A DNA stretch of 64,000 nt from Neckera pumila (taxonomy: Eukaryota; Streptophyta; Bryopsida; Hypnales; Neckeraceae), in NCBI GenBank assembly GCA_963969595.1, contig OZ018409.1, forward strand, positions 34,981,282 through 35,045,281, written 5' to 3'. Position numbers and translations under genes: made by a program. The notes below the pieces were generated by a model. The model worked only from the letters and a program-made list of their open reading frames with translations. It searched no databases and had not been told where the DNA came from. Positions 35,995 through 47,637 of this stretch are shown here, piece by piece (position 1 is the stretch's first letter; each line of letters starts with the position of its first letter).

Positions 35995-37053
35995 TATCAT
36001 TGCAATCATACCAAGTTGACATTCCCCCAAAAATACAAGTTTGATAGGAATTTTGATGCAATCTTAAATAAGAAAAAACACTGCAAACCAAACAGAGGGT
36101 AGCATTTCATAGCTTTTATAATAATTTTAATGTTTATGAAATACACACTAATAGAATCTAAATCTTTTTTTCAGTTACCATCAAAATCCAATGAAATGAA
36201 ACATTCCTAACACCTAAAACTATAACAATTTAATAGTAGGATCTCTTCTTGTGAGGTAATTATTCTATATACCAACATAAAAGGAGTATCGAGAGTTAAA
36301 TTTTCATGAGTTGAGAGTACAAGTTGCATCACATCACGCAATCAACTATATTTTTTGTGTGTTATCAGGATCCAAAATTGAAAATGAGATTAACATTTTG
36401 CATTACATGAATTTATCTTACTGGTGCATGTGACACTAATTTATCAAAGTTATACAATTTCAATTTAGTATAAACTAAAATTGAGATACTAGTATGAAAC
36501 TTGTGCATTACTATTCAAATTTGTTGCAAGTTGAAACAATATTGTATTATATTCCTCCTGTTCTAAAATGATCTTCTAATTGGACAATATATTTGGAATT
36601 CAAGCTGAAAATAATGTTGTTTTGACCCATTTCTAAGTATTTCAAGGAAGTTGTTATCTATTCACTAAACCTTCAAAAACAAAAATGATCATTTTTGAGC
36701 AACCAGAAGATCATTTTGGGACCAAAAATTTAGGCAAACCGGAAGATCATTTTTGAACAAATCTAGCAAAGTGATAATATCAAAATCAAATTAAATTTGT
36801 AATGACAATAATTTTACATATTTTGTGCCATCACTAAGGAAGAAGGGCCTAACTCTAATCTTCTAAGGATTTTTGGATTTTAGAACTAATGAAAAATCCA
36901 CATATTGTAGGCAACATATGAATCTAAAAATGATTGTCTTTCACCTAAATGAATACAAAATATTCAATGTTATAAATATACTTATAAAAAAATCAAACAA
37001 CAAACATAAATAGATACGCATACCCAACTTTCTCCAACAACCTTGTGGGGTGC
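35995..37053. other. Intergenic DNA, no gene seen
   Basis: A+T-rich. ATGATCTTCTAATTGG and AGATCATTTTGGGACC at 36570-36750 hint at a short inverted repeat, but the ends were not resolved. Confidence 0.5.
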
Positions 37054-37177
37054 TTAATCCCTAAAGTTCCATGACTACATTTTAACCAGAAATGCTAAAA
37101 AACTGCCATTTTGAGTACAAGTATCCAATTTTTTGAAACAAGACTTTTTTTAACAAATATAACCATAAGATCTCGTA

Positions 37178-39317
37178 CAGTGGGCTACCAATCAAAATGG
37201 CGTTTTCAAATTTGCAATGAAAGAAATATCAGTTTTGCCAATTTTAACAACCTCTCAGGAGTTGAAAAATTGGTATTTTATTATTATTATTTTCTGCAAC
37301 ATCATCTTTATGTTAGAAACACATGTACCAATTTTCAAAGCCAAAAGATTCACCAAAAGAAAGATATTCAAAATCTACCAACATGTGTAGCTGTGAAAAA
37401 AAATTCACTGTTGCCAACTTTGACAGCCTCACAAGGGTTCAAATTTTTTTTGCCATGAATGTTTCTTAACCCCTAAAGGACCAACATGCGTTTTTTGGCC
37501 GAATAGAAATTTTGGGCAGGTATGTGTGACTAGAGATATCCATATTTGAGGCTGAAATTTTAATAGAAGGTGGGGACGAGGAATATCTTCATGTGTACCA
37601 AGTTTCATGACATTCAAAATACGAGTCAAAAGTTGTGACTTGATATGTTACTTTTTTTCGTAACCAAGCAGTTTGGGCGGATCAGAAAAAATCATTTTTT
37701 CCGGAATTTATTTTTGAAATTGGTTCTCTACTTTTATATATACTTAAAAAGCTCTGAGTCACTCCATTTCAATCAATGAGTCAAAAGTTATGAGGGTTTT
37801 TGGTTTGCGGGCAGTTATGGATTCTCTATTCTAAAAAAAACTTTAAAGTCGTTTATTTAACTCAATTTTCAATATTTTTGGAAAAAAATAAAATCTCAGG
37901 ATGTAGAATGATTATTACAACATTACAACCATTGGGATTGGCATTTTTAAATTCCATGATTAAATTTTTAACAATTTAGTATTTTGAGTCATTTTCTACT
38001 TCTTTCTACTTACTATTTTTTTCCTATATGTTGTACAATTCCAAATGATGTGAAATTTTTCATGCATATAGACAACTTGTTTAGGAAACTGACTTCAAAG
38101 AAGCACCACCTTTATCGGCATTTTTTCATTGAAAAGTGAGCTTGCAAAGTGCAGCTGCCCGGTTTTTCGCAGGATTGAAAAAATGGTTTTCAAGACTTTG
38201 AATGCTTATATCTTATGATCCACACGGTGGAATTTTCTGAAATATTTACCACATGTTTTCAAAATATCATAGTACAAGATCCTACAGTTACATGTGTCTA
38301 AAATTGTTTTTTTTCCAAAAATTTGGTAGTTGTATTAGAAATGGCAGTTTTGGAGCGTTTTTGGTGATTACATAGTTATGAAACTTTAGGGGTTAAAGAG
38401 ATAATGTCTATGTTGATAACATGTTTGCCAAATTTCAAGTTCAAATGATTTATACAAAAAAAGATTTTCGAACATGTGTAGTTGTAAGAAACAATTTTAC
38501 TACTGCCAACTTTGACACCCTTCCAAGGGCTGAAAAAATCATTCTCACAACTATACATTTTGGTACAACTATACATTTTGGTAGAAATAGAATATTTTTT
38601 TGTGTGAATATTTTGAACTTGAAATTTGACACAAATGTTATCAAAATAGAGATGATCTCATGAAAAAAGTTTCATGGTAAATTTTTTTTTTTCTCAACCC
38701 TTAGTATATTGTCAAAGTTGACAAGAGTGAAATTTTTCTCACAACTACACAAGTTGGTAGATTTCAAATATCATTTTTTTGGTTAATCTTTTGACCTTAA
38801 AATTTAATATGCATGATATTAATATTATCGATACATAGATGATCTTGCAAAAAAAAGTTCAATACAAATAAGCAGTTTTTCAGCTTTTGAGAAGATCTCA
38901 AAGTTAGCAGTAGTGAAATTATTTCTCACAACTGCACATCTTGGTAAATTTCAAATATCTTATTTGTATAAATCTTTTGAATTTGAAATTTTTTAAACTT
39001 GTTATCAACATGGATATTATCTCTTTAACTAAAATTCATGGTAAAAAAAATTTCAGCCCTTAGGAGGTTGTCAAAATTGGCAACAGTGAAATTTTTCTCA
39101 CATCTACACATGTTGGTAGTTTTTGTATATCTTTTTTTGTGTAAATCTTTTGACCTTGAAATTTGGTGTACATACTACTAACATAGAGATGGTCATACGA
39201 AAAAAAATTCATGATAAAATACCAATTTTTCAGCCCTCGGGAGAGTGTCAAAGTTGGCAACAATGAAAGTTTTTTCCCTAGGAATGCAAAAATGCCATTT
39301 TGATTGGTACCCCACTG
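37178..39317. mobile_element. TA-duplicating (Tc1/mariner, pogo-like) element with subrepeat arms
   Basis: The left end CAGTGGGCTACCAATCAAAA and the complement of the right end, CAGTGGGGTACCAATCAAAA, match over about 28 bp with few changes. TA flanks both (37176-37177, 39318-39319), and the undisrupted host sequence has one TA. The interior is an inverted array of roughly 190-bp units around GTCAAAGTTGGCAACAGTG and CACATGTTGGTAG: units run one way up to about 38540 and the other way after. It is non-coding and interrupted at 37466-38396. Confidence 0.75.
37466..38396 (+). mobile_element. TTAA-bounded element, family B, young nested copy
   Basis: The tips are TTAACCCCTAAAGGACCAAC and GAAACTTTAGGGGTTAA. 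Removing it and one TTAA restores a subrepeat that aligns base for base in length with the sister unit at 39001-39060, which has a single TTAA at 39025-39028. This is direct evidence for TTAA target duplication. It is near-identical to 8326-9257. Confidence 0.9.
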
Positions 39318-40136
39318 TAGTATGATGGCAGTTTGAGAACATGTGATAAAAATTTCAGAAATTTCCACCATGTGGATTGCAAGAAATAAGGATTCAAATT
39401 CATTGAAATCATTTTTTTGGCCCTGCAAAAACAAGGCAATTGCACTTCACAAGCTCACATTTTGGTGAAAAATGTCCAAAATGGTGGTACTTCTTTAAAT
39501 TCTTTTTTCTAGATAAGTTGGCTACATGCTTGAAAATTTTCACTTCATTTGGAATTGTACAACATATAGGAAAAAAATAGTAAGTAGATAGTAGTAGAGA
39601 ATGATTCAAAATACTAAATTTACAAGAATTTAGTTATAGAATTGAAAAATGCCAATCCCAATGGTTGTAATGGTTGCAATGTTGTAATAAACAATCTATA
39701 TCCTACGATTTTTTTTCTCAAAAAAAATTGAAAATTGAATAGGGTAAAGAACTTCAAAGTTTATTTAAGAATAGAAAATCTATAACTACCTTCAAACTAA
39801 AAACCTTCATAATTTTTGACTCATAGATCAAAATGGAATGATTCAAAGTTTTCCATGTACATACAACTCTAGAAAATCAATTTCAAATTTTTTCTTTGAA
39901 AAAAGTGATTTTTTTTTATTTGCCCTAACTATCCAGTTACAAAGAAAAGGAACATATTAAGCTATAACTTTTGATTCACATTTCCAAATGTCATGAAACT
40001 TAGTGCATATGAAAGATTTTCTTTGTGTGTACCTTCTGTTAAAATTTGGGCCAAAAATATGAAAATCTCTAGTTACATGTACTTACCCAAAATTTCTATG
40101 TAGCCAAAAAACGCATGTTGGTCCTTTAGAGGTTAA

Positions 40137-41432
40137 ATCATACTACTAAAATCATAATTTCCTTTGTAATATCACAAATGCTACCATTAATAATAGGGGC
40201 TCATGCTTACTATGCTACGCATTCATTGTATCACATATTAGTAAAATTTTGATATATTTGAATAGAATGCATGATAATGATTTCAATAAGTCTTTGAAAT
40301 AATTAATTTTAATATTTTGTAAGAATGTTTTCAATCATGCATACATAAAAATATTATTTTCACAATGTTATATTACAAAAATAGAATAGTAGTTTGCAAT
40401 GATTTGAGAAATTTATTCAATTGAAGTGATTTTGGATTTTACAACAATTAAGTTGTTCATGAAGTTTTTGAAATTTGCAAGTTTTTCTTTTCAATTCACC
40501 AAGTTCTTGGATTGCCATTGTTCGTAACAATTGAGTCAACTTTTGAATGCATTACAATAAATGTGTATCTTTTATAGTATTCACCATTGCATATATTTCA
40601 TTCATCCTTCAATAAATTTCTACTGTACATTTCAATATGTGCTTACTTATAAACAAAATTATACAAAGATTAGTTATTTTTATTTGAAGAATTATTGAAA
40701 TTTTTGTTCTGCATTTTTTCTACTACATAAAAATTCTAATAAAATTCTAATGATGGATGCATAGCATAGCAAGCGCCAACCGCTAGTATGATTCTAAAAT
40801 GAGAATCTGATTAGCCAATGCATTTGAATTTGGTATTAGAAAAGAACCTCAAAGAGACAATTTACGTACAATTTACAAGTGATGGATTTGGAGCATGGGA
40901 TGGAATAAAGTCCTTCACATCGTTGAAAAATAAATAAAATTTGCTTTGTCTTCACATATGGATGTACTTCTTATAGCTCCCATACAAAGTTCTTAAGTAC
41001 ATTCATAGTCCAACTAATAGACATGAAGATATCTAATTCTTGAATACTCAAAAGCCGTATTCTAAATGATGACAAAGTATTTTGAGATGTTGTTTTATCA
41101 AATAACTTCTCATCCATTCAATTTCATACTTAAATATTCATTCATGACCAATTTGATGAAATTCAATTGAATTCTAGTATATATAAAATGAATGCACCTA
41201 ATTGCAATGCATTGACATCCAAAATGTTTCAATGAACTTGCAAAGGTTTGCAAAGGTTGTAGGGAAATCAATAGGGATATTAAAAAAAATGGACGAAAAA
41301 CAATGTGGATGAAAATGTGACACTTTGCATTACAAATGTAATTGTACCCCTTTGCACTTAGAAGAATAGATATGTTAAAAGATCCCCCCAAAAATTCCAA
41401 AAAGAACAAAAAAGGGTCAATAGAATAATTCA
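40137..41432. other. Intergenic DNA between repeats and eIF3f
   Basis: Strongly A+T-rich with no supported frame. The last 100-200 bp may include promoter sequence of eIF3f, but no TATA box could be assigned. Confidence 0.5.
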
Positions 41433-41645
41433 GTGGTTAGATTTGGCGGACACCGATCCTGTCCCTCACTTAGGTCTGGTATTCTCTCCCGAGGCTACAA
41501 TGTTAGGTTAGGAAGTTGTCTCTCTCTTCGTTACGGTTCTCTCTCCCGTCGCAAGCCCCTTTGCTCGCTCGCTCTCCAGCAGCGCGAAAGAGCTTGCTCG
41601 CGCCTGCCTTGGCTGAAACCCTACTCGCATCGTCGTTTCTCCAAC
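41433..41645 (+). promoter_or_regulatory. Presumed 5' leader of eIF3f
   Basis: G+C rises and pyrimidine-rich stretches (CTCTCTCTTCG, TTCTCTCTCCCGTCGC) precede the start codon, as is common for leaders of translation genes. The frame is open upstream of the ATG but contains no in-frame upstream ATG. Confidence 0.45.
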
Positions 41646-43788
41646 ATGGCGATGGGGCGAACTGTGCTGCACATGCCGTCAGGCCACACCGGCGTGGTCG
41701 CCAAGCTGCACCCGACGGTGCTCTTCAACATTTGCGACTCCTTCATCCGCCGGAACGACCAGCAGGAGCGCGTCATCGGCACTTTGCTCGGCTCCGTCTC
41801 CGCGGATGGCACCGTCGAGATTCGAAACTCGTATGCCGTGCCTCATAGCGAGCAAGCCGATCAGGTGTGAAGCGAATTCTGGTTTAGTTATTGGAGCCTC
41901 TGTTTAGGGTTTGAATTTGGAGGAGAGGTGTTCGTCGTGTGTAGTAGACGTGGAATTTCATATGTCGGAATAGAAGTAATTAGGAGGTCGGCACTCTGTT
42001 AATGTGAGTGCAATTTCTGGAAATGCAGTTTCTGTTTAATGCGGTAGGGTTTTGGAAAATCCGATCTTTGGTCGCTAGCTTTTTTTTCGTGATTTGGAGC
42101 CAGTTAGGTCACGGTTGAGTTACGAATATTTTATGAGCTAAATGTGCCGCACATAATCTGTCAAGCAGAGAGGTTTTTAGAGTTCATGTGCATTTCGAAA
42201 TCTCTGGACTGGTGATTGTTGTAAGGGATTACCATTCTATGGTTTGCGAATTGGTCACATGCTGCACTTCTGAGATATGACGCGGTTATGCTCTTAGTAG
42301 TTCGGTGAATATGTATGTCCGTCATGTAGTCTGGTGTACATATTTCACTGAATAAATTTTTGTGCGATTTAAAGGTTGCAGTGGATATCGACTATCACCG
42401 AACTATGTTCGAATTGCACCAACGTGTGAATTCCAAAGAAATTATCATTGGTTGGTAAGACCTCGTTCATGTTTCCAAAATTTAATCTTGACGAGGTTAT
42501 ATACATCTTGACAGTTTGCTCATCGAGTATTTCGTTTCATTATTTTGGTTTTGGCGTCAGCACCGGTTTTCTTCTCTGTGCGATCAGCTGGGTTGAGTGC
42601 TTTGCAATTCAAAGCTGATACTTTTAGTGGTTTACAGGTACTCCACAGGTGCCAGTTTGAGCCCAAGTGATACTCTTATTCATGAGTTTTACGGCCGAGA
42701 AGTTGCCAATCCTGTGCTGCTCACTGTAGATACCGCCTTTGCAGAGGAGAAGGCAAATATCAAGGTATTTGTATCTACTCTTCTAACTCTTGGAGATCGA
42801 CAGCTGGCAGCTCAATTTCACGAGGTTCAACTGGACTTGCGCCTGATCGAAGCTGAGAGAATAGGATGTAAGTGATTCTCGGTGGAATTTGCCTATCTTG
42901 CGATCTTAACATACACCTGTTGTTTATGAACGACAATCAATAGTCTTAAGGTATTGGCCCGTTCGAGGATAAACTGGGTATGGTGTTGTCAGTTTTTTCG
43001 ATTGTGTAGTTGTTGCTTTGCATTTCGTTATCATAAACCCTGCATGTTCATGTACACTGTTTCTCTTCTTTTTTGCAGTTGACGTCTTGAAGAAGACGGT
43101 AGTGGAGAAGTTGCCGAACGATCTTGAGGGGTTGGAATCAACTGTTGAGAGGCTGCAAGTAATGATTGACTCGGTCTTCAAATATGTCGATGATGTTGTG
43201 GTAAAGTGATCCTATCTATCACTCCTTTATTATTTATCATGTTCGTGGGAGAACTGTGGTAGAGGCGATGTTTTTATGTAGATTAATCCTTCTTTTATTA
43301 TGTATCTTCTAATGTGGATACTGCGGCTTTGCTGTCTTCCCAGGAAGGACAAATTGAGCCTGACAACTCAGTAGGCAGGTTCCTTGCTGATACAATGGCT
43401 TCTGTGCCGAGAATCTCGTCTGATGCTTTCGACAAGCTTTTCAATGACAGTGTTCAGGTGGGCTTTCACATCTGGTTTTGGGATTTCGAAGTTGGCATCG
43501 GATTTGCACATATGATCTTATATTCTTTTTACCCTGGAATGAAGTTGAAGTAGTTATACTGGGAATAAGTTGCGCAGAACCCTGAAACTCAATATTCTAA
43601 TATATATATTTTAATCTTTCTTTGTTGTGTAGTTCAACAGGAGGCTTTGCACCTTTGAACCTTTCTCCTGACTTTTTGTTCTATGTGCGTCTATGCAGGA
43701 TCTTTTGTTGGTGTTGTATCTGGCAAACCTCACAAAAACGCAGCTTACTTTAGCAGAGAAACTAAATACTGCCGCTCAAATAGTGTAG
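41646..43788 (+). CDS. eIF3f: Eukaryotic translation initiation factor 3 subunit f, 284 aa
   Basis: MPN-domain subunit of the cytoplasmic eIF3 complex, which helps the 40S ribosome recruit mRNA. Exons are 41646-41864, 42375-42454, 42638-42867, 43079-43200, 43344-43457 and 43699-43788; every intron is GT-AG and the joined frame runs to TAG. The start chosen, MAMGRTVLHM, is the first in-frame ATG and fits the family length (about 285-295 aa in plants). The MPN domain covers about residues 15-145 (KLHPTVLFNICDSFIRR, ERVIGTLLGS). The metalloprotease motif is absent: GWY is followed by STG at 102-104 where active enzymes have HTH, as expected for the non-catalytic MPN subunits. The C-terminal helices (VEKLPNDLEGLESTVERLQ; LLLVLYLANLTKTQLTLAEK) complete the fold. 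The neighbours are repeats, so context adds nothing. The identification is firm. Confidence 0.95.
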
Positions 43789-45175
43789 ATTTTGAACAAA
43801 TACATGCAGTTTGCGCACCCTGCAATTTTGATCTCTTTATAGTCAAGTTTGCAAGGATTCATGAGTTCGTTGCAACAGTTGTTTTCCACTCACACTGAAT
43901 ACATCCTTTCTGGAGTTGGTCAGTGCACAAATCCAATATATCTCAAGCGATGCTCGAGTTTGTCCAAATACAGGTTTCCACAGCTGATTGTGCATGCTAT
44001 GTAGGTGACACGACATGCATTGACATTGCTGACATCTCACGAATGTCCTTGTCATGAACAGCACGGCAGCAATCAATACGTTGTTTCAGTCCCGGGAGCG
44101 CCAGTGATACTTCGTTTCCATCCGCATGCTTCAATGGTACACTCTCTTTGCTCTTGAATATTTAACGTAGACTGGAAGGCAAACGAAAGACTGATAGTGA
44201 CGTGAACCCTACACCGGATAATGTGACCAATGCAGGTAGGCTGTTTCCTTGAAACTGCAAATCTAGGTCGACCGGACTCGCAGTGCGTACTTTCACTTTT
44301 CAGGAAAAAACGTTCCTCTCCCGGAATCTAAGGGCTTGAAGGGCTTTTTTACCCTGGAGTTCGTTTCTCACATGGAGGTGACTGATTTAGTCAGCCAGTT
44401 GTTCTTATTACCAAGCAACATGGTGACTTTTGGGGACCACCACGGTTTTGCCTGGTCTCCACGCCTTGCTATGATTCTTGCGATTGTCCATGTGCCTTGT
44501 TCAGAATATTCACACTATCGGCAACTGATCACTTTACGCTGGCCTGGCCACTGCCAAGGACAAACGTAGTTTATCCGTGCCTTGCAGACGGGATTGCATC
44601 ATAGTTATCCAAAATTGCATCAATTGCCTCGGCCGCCTTGATCCGTTCCTGGACCACTCCCTGGGATCCCTCTCTGTCTGTCTGTCTGCATGTGGGTTAA
44701 TTGATGCAATTTGAGCCTCCGCTGCAGTACTGTGCAAATCCCCACAGCTGCCCTCCCTGGCTTTGAACACACTGAATGTCGCTTACTCCGAAGGGGGGGA
44801 AAATGGCTCTGTGACGTGCACCGTTTAGAGCTTTCCAGCAACACTGATTTGTGCTTCCGAGTGGGGAAAAATGGCTTGGGGGACGTGCACCGTTTAGAGC
44901 TTTATAATTACTAATTCAGTTCACACTAATTTTATCATTTACCGAATAGTGTGCCTTTTGTAAACTAACCCCTGAAAGACATAACATTGTTTAATGAGGC
45001 AGGGGCCACTTTTGTATCCTTGAAAAGCAGCGAACCCTACAGTGAACAAAATTGTCTTATATGGCTCCTCAGGCAGCCCCAATCTTTGAATTGATTGGTA
45101 AGTCCTTCCCAAGTATCTAGCAAAGCATAGTACCTTTCCAATGTGTGAGGACCATTGCCTAGTTATACTCAATGT
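43789..45175. other. 3' flank of eIF3f and intergenic DNA
   Basis: More balanced composition until about 44900, probably including the 3' untranslated region. A (CTGT)n tract lies at about 44669-44689. Several short frames occur without recognisable content. CTAACCCCTGAAAG at 44965 resembles a TTAA-family tip but has no TTAA and no partner. Confidence 0.45.
44783..44913. repeat. Tandem duplication, 70 bp unit
   Basis: The block GACGTGCACCGTTTAGAGCT occurs at 44812 and 44882, preceded in each case by a G-run and AAAATGGCT. The exact 70-bp spacing shows a two-copy tandem. Confidence 0.75.
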
Positions 45176-45345
45176 TATGTACTAAGGAGCCTTCTTGGGC
45201 GTTTTGAAAACTCGGGCAAGCTTTATTGACTTCATATTTTTTATTTTTTGCATAAATCTTTTAGGATAATCCCTATTCATCATACTCTACCTATGAAGCT
45301 TTGTTGCACGTCATTCTAATAAACATTGCAAAGATCAAAAGTTTT

Positions 45346-45764
45346 TTAAGCCCTAAAAGACCAGCATGCATTTTTTGGCAACATAGAAATTTTAGGCAGG
45401 TACGTGTGACTAGAGATTTGCATGATTTAGGCCCAAACTTTAATAGAAGTTGTGGACAAGGAATATCTTTCATGTGAACAAAATTTCGTGACATTTGGAA
45501 ATATGAGCCAAAAGTTATGGCCTAATATGTTACTTTTTTCCCCAAGCAGGCAGTTTGGGTAGATCAAGAAAATTCACTTTTTTTGAAAATAAAAATTTGA
45601 AATTGGTTTTCTAGAGTTGTATATACTTGGAAAGCTTTGAATCATTCCATTTTGGTCAATGAGTTAAAAGTTATGAAGAGGTTTTTGTTTCAAAAATTTG
45701 ATAATTGTACTAAAAATGGTAATTTTTGAACAGTGAAAACATAGTCATGGAACTTCAATGTTAA
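45346..45764 (+). mobile_element. TTAA family B element with internal deletion
   Basis: It begins TTAAGCCCTAAAAGACCAGC and ends GGAACTTCAATGTTAA. The first 300 bases and the last 90 or so align with family B, with the middle missing, giving 419 bp. It lies inside family F. Confidence 0.7.
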
Positions 45765-45910
45765 AGCAAGTAGTTCAAATATATATATATTCTAAGAATA
45801 GACTAATTGATTTTATTTGGTTGGAGAGATTGATACCTATACAAATGACTTGAACCATTCAATTCAAACTATTGATATAAAAATTATGAGGAGTTTTATA
45901 TTGCAATGAA

Positions 45911-46270
45911 GGCAATATAAGGTAGAGGCATCCATTGTCGATCTGGACCCATTCCCAATCTATAGGGTGTACTATTTTCGATCTTAGCTGGAAGAAACCT
46001 AAACAAATCCAACCTAAGCTTGGAATGTGTTTTTTCAAGATAGGAACTAATAAGGTTATGACGTATGTCCCAAAGTAGTGAGCAAAAAAGTGGTTATTGA
46101 TGGATCGGAATTGGAAGAGTCTAGAGATTAGCAATTAGTCATGAGTACTTTTTGGCTCCCAAGATTCACAGTAATTTCAACTTGGGAATAAAATTTTGAA
46201 AAACTTTCAATCCTCATATTTCCTATCTTACTACATGCGAAGTATTTTCTTCGTCATAAAATATTCATGA
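45911..46270. mobile_element. Family G repeat copy
   Basis: It is collinear with 57535-57930: shared blocks include CCCATTCCCAATCTATAGG / CCCATTTCCAACCTATAGG, GGAACTAATAA and TTTTTGGCTCCCAAGATTCA / TTTTTGCCTCCCAAAATTCA. It is inserted in family F copy 1. Confidence 0.6.
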
Positions 46271-46764
46271 TCTACTAGAAAATCCCTTAAAAGATCGACA
46301 ATGCTTGTTTCTACTTTAAATATAAAGTTGTTAATTTTACTCAATTTAAAAATAAATAAATTAAAAAAAGTAGAGGATATGAATGCTTATTAGAACATTT
46401 CACCATTGGGATTGACCTTTTCACCATTTCTTGTCAAAGTTATTAGCAATCAAGGTGTTTCTTTCATCAATTACTATCTTTTATTTTATAATTTTTAAAA
46501 AATGAATATGAAAGTTTTTTTGGCTAAATTTTTTTTTATGTATTCTCAATCTATTTTTCATCATATTGACTAGAATGCACAAGTTATAGGACATATGTAT
46601 TTTTTCTTAAATGTTGAAAGACGAAACTTCACCTTAAAAAAGTGCTTCAAAAACTTAGCTTTTGAAGTTTACATTCATTGATCTTGCAACTGGTAGCCGG
46701 GGAGGATTAATATAAAATTTTAGAGAAGTGTTTTTCAAAAGTTAATTAAAAGATCCTATGGTTG

Positions 46765-47637
46765 GTTTATAAACCTCTAAAAGACTAAAGATACCACTTT
46801 GGATTTTTTGAAAACTCAAGCAAATTCTATTCACTTCATAATCTAAAAATTTTACATGAAATTTGTACAATGGATACTGATCATCCTAGTCTACATGAGT
46901 AGCAATGTTTCACATCATTTCAATATCAACTAAAAATAAATTCTAAAAAAATATTCATTAATTTTATATGATTTTTTCAAGTGATAACTAAACAAAAACA
47001 TTTGAACCATTCAATTTGGAATAATGAGATAAAAGTTATTATAAAGAGTTTAATTTTGCCGACAATGATGGTAGACAAAATTTATAAAGTTGCTATTTAA
47101 AGTCAAACTTAAGAATTTCCAAATAAGAACAAAATGAAAAGGGCATTTATTGCTTCCTAGAACATCTCACCATTGGGATCAGTAATTCTCAGTTTCTTGG
47201 AAATTATTGTTTGTGGTTTATTTTGTTCTAGTATCTACTAACAACTTCCACTTTATTTTAATTTTAAATGAATATGAAAGATTTTGGTTAAATTTTTTAC
47301 CAAATATTCTCAAACCATTTTTTCAGCATATTGACTTTAACGCATAAGTTATGGGTCACAAGTAATTTCTTCTTAAAATATTGGAGGGAAAAACTTGGCA
47401 TTTTAGGAAGGATTAGAAAAAACTACCTTTTGAAGTTTAGACAAATTGAATATGCATTTGGTGGAGATCTTTATTCATATTTTTTGTGTAGATGTACTTG
47501 AAGAGCGTGACTTAGGGATCCTATAGTTGGATTTGTAAGAAAATAAATATAGATGCAAAATTTTGCCTTATTTTGTGTACAAGTATTTTAAAGCAGTGTT
47601 GATCCTCAAAAACACCAAAAACCTTTAGGAGTCTAAA
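46765..47637. mobile_element. Degenerate TTAA-type family F element, copy 2
   Basis: The ends are TAAACCTCTAAAAGACTAAA and ACCTTTAGGAGTCTAA, worn versions of the TTAACCCCTAAAGG tip. The interior has the TTCAATTTGGAATAATGAGA and AAAGTTATTATAAAG blocks that match the module found in A and B. It looks like an old member. Confidence 0.55.

Larger units (their letters stand above)
37054..40136 (-). mobile_element. Older TTAA family B element split by nested insertions
   Basis: The left tip is TTAATCCCTAAAGTTCCATG and the right tip GGTCCTTTAGAGGTTAA. Its two parts, 37054-37177 and 39318-40136, together make one reverse-orientation B element. The join aligns with the intact copy at 50261-51191 across GATCTTGTAGTATGAT. 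It is more diverged than the B copy nested within it. Confidence 0.75.
45176..46764. mobile_element. Degenerate TTAA-type family F element, copy 1, interrupted
   Basis: The parts at about 45176-45345, 45765-45910 and 46271-46764 align in order with 46765-47637 (for example TTGAACCATTCAATT and ATGAATATGAAAG). Two other elements interrupt it. Its right end is cut off by copy 2. Confidence 0.6.

Noticed and set aside
37111..39434. Protein-coding frames of 60-124 codons inside the nested elements
   Set aside because: They arise in subrepeats and TTAA-element sequence, are not shared intact among copies, and contain no known domain.
41621..41812. Minus-strand frame opposite eIF3f exon 1
   Set aside because: It is a shadow of a well-supported exon.
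44965..44985. CTAACCCCTGAAAG as a TTAA-element tip
   Set aside because: It lacks TTAA, has no matching end and its downstream sequence does not align with families A, B, C or E.
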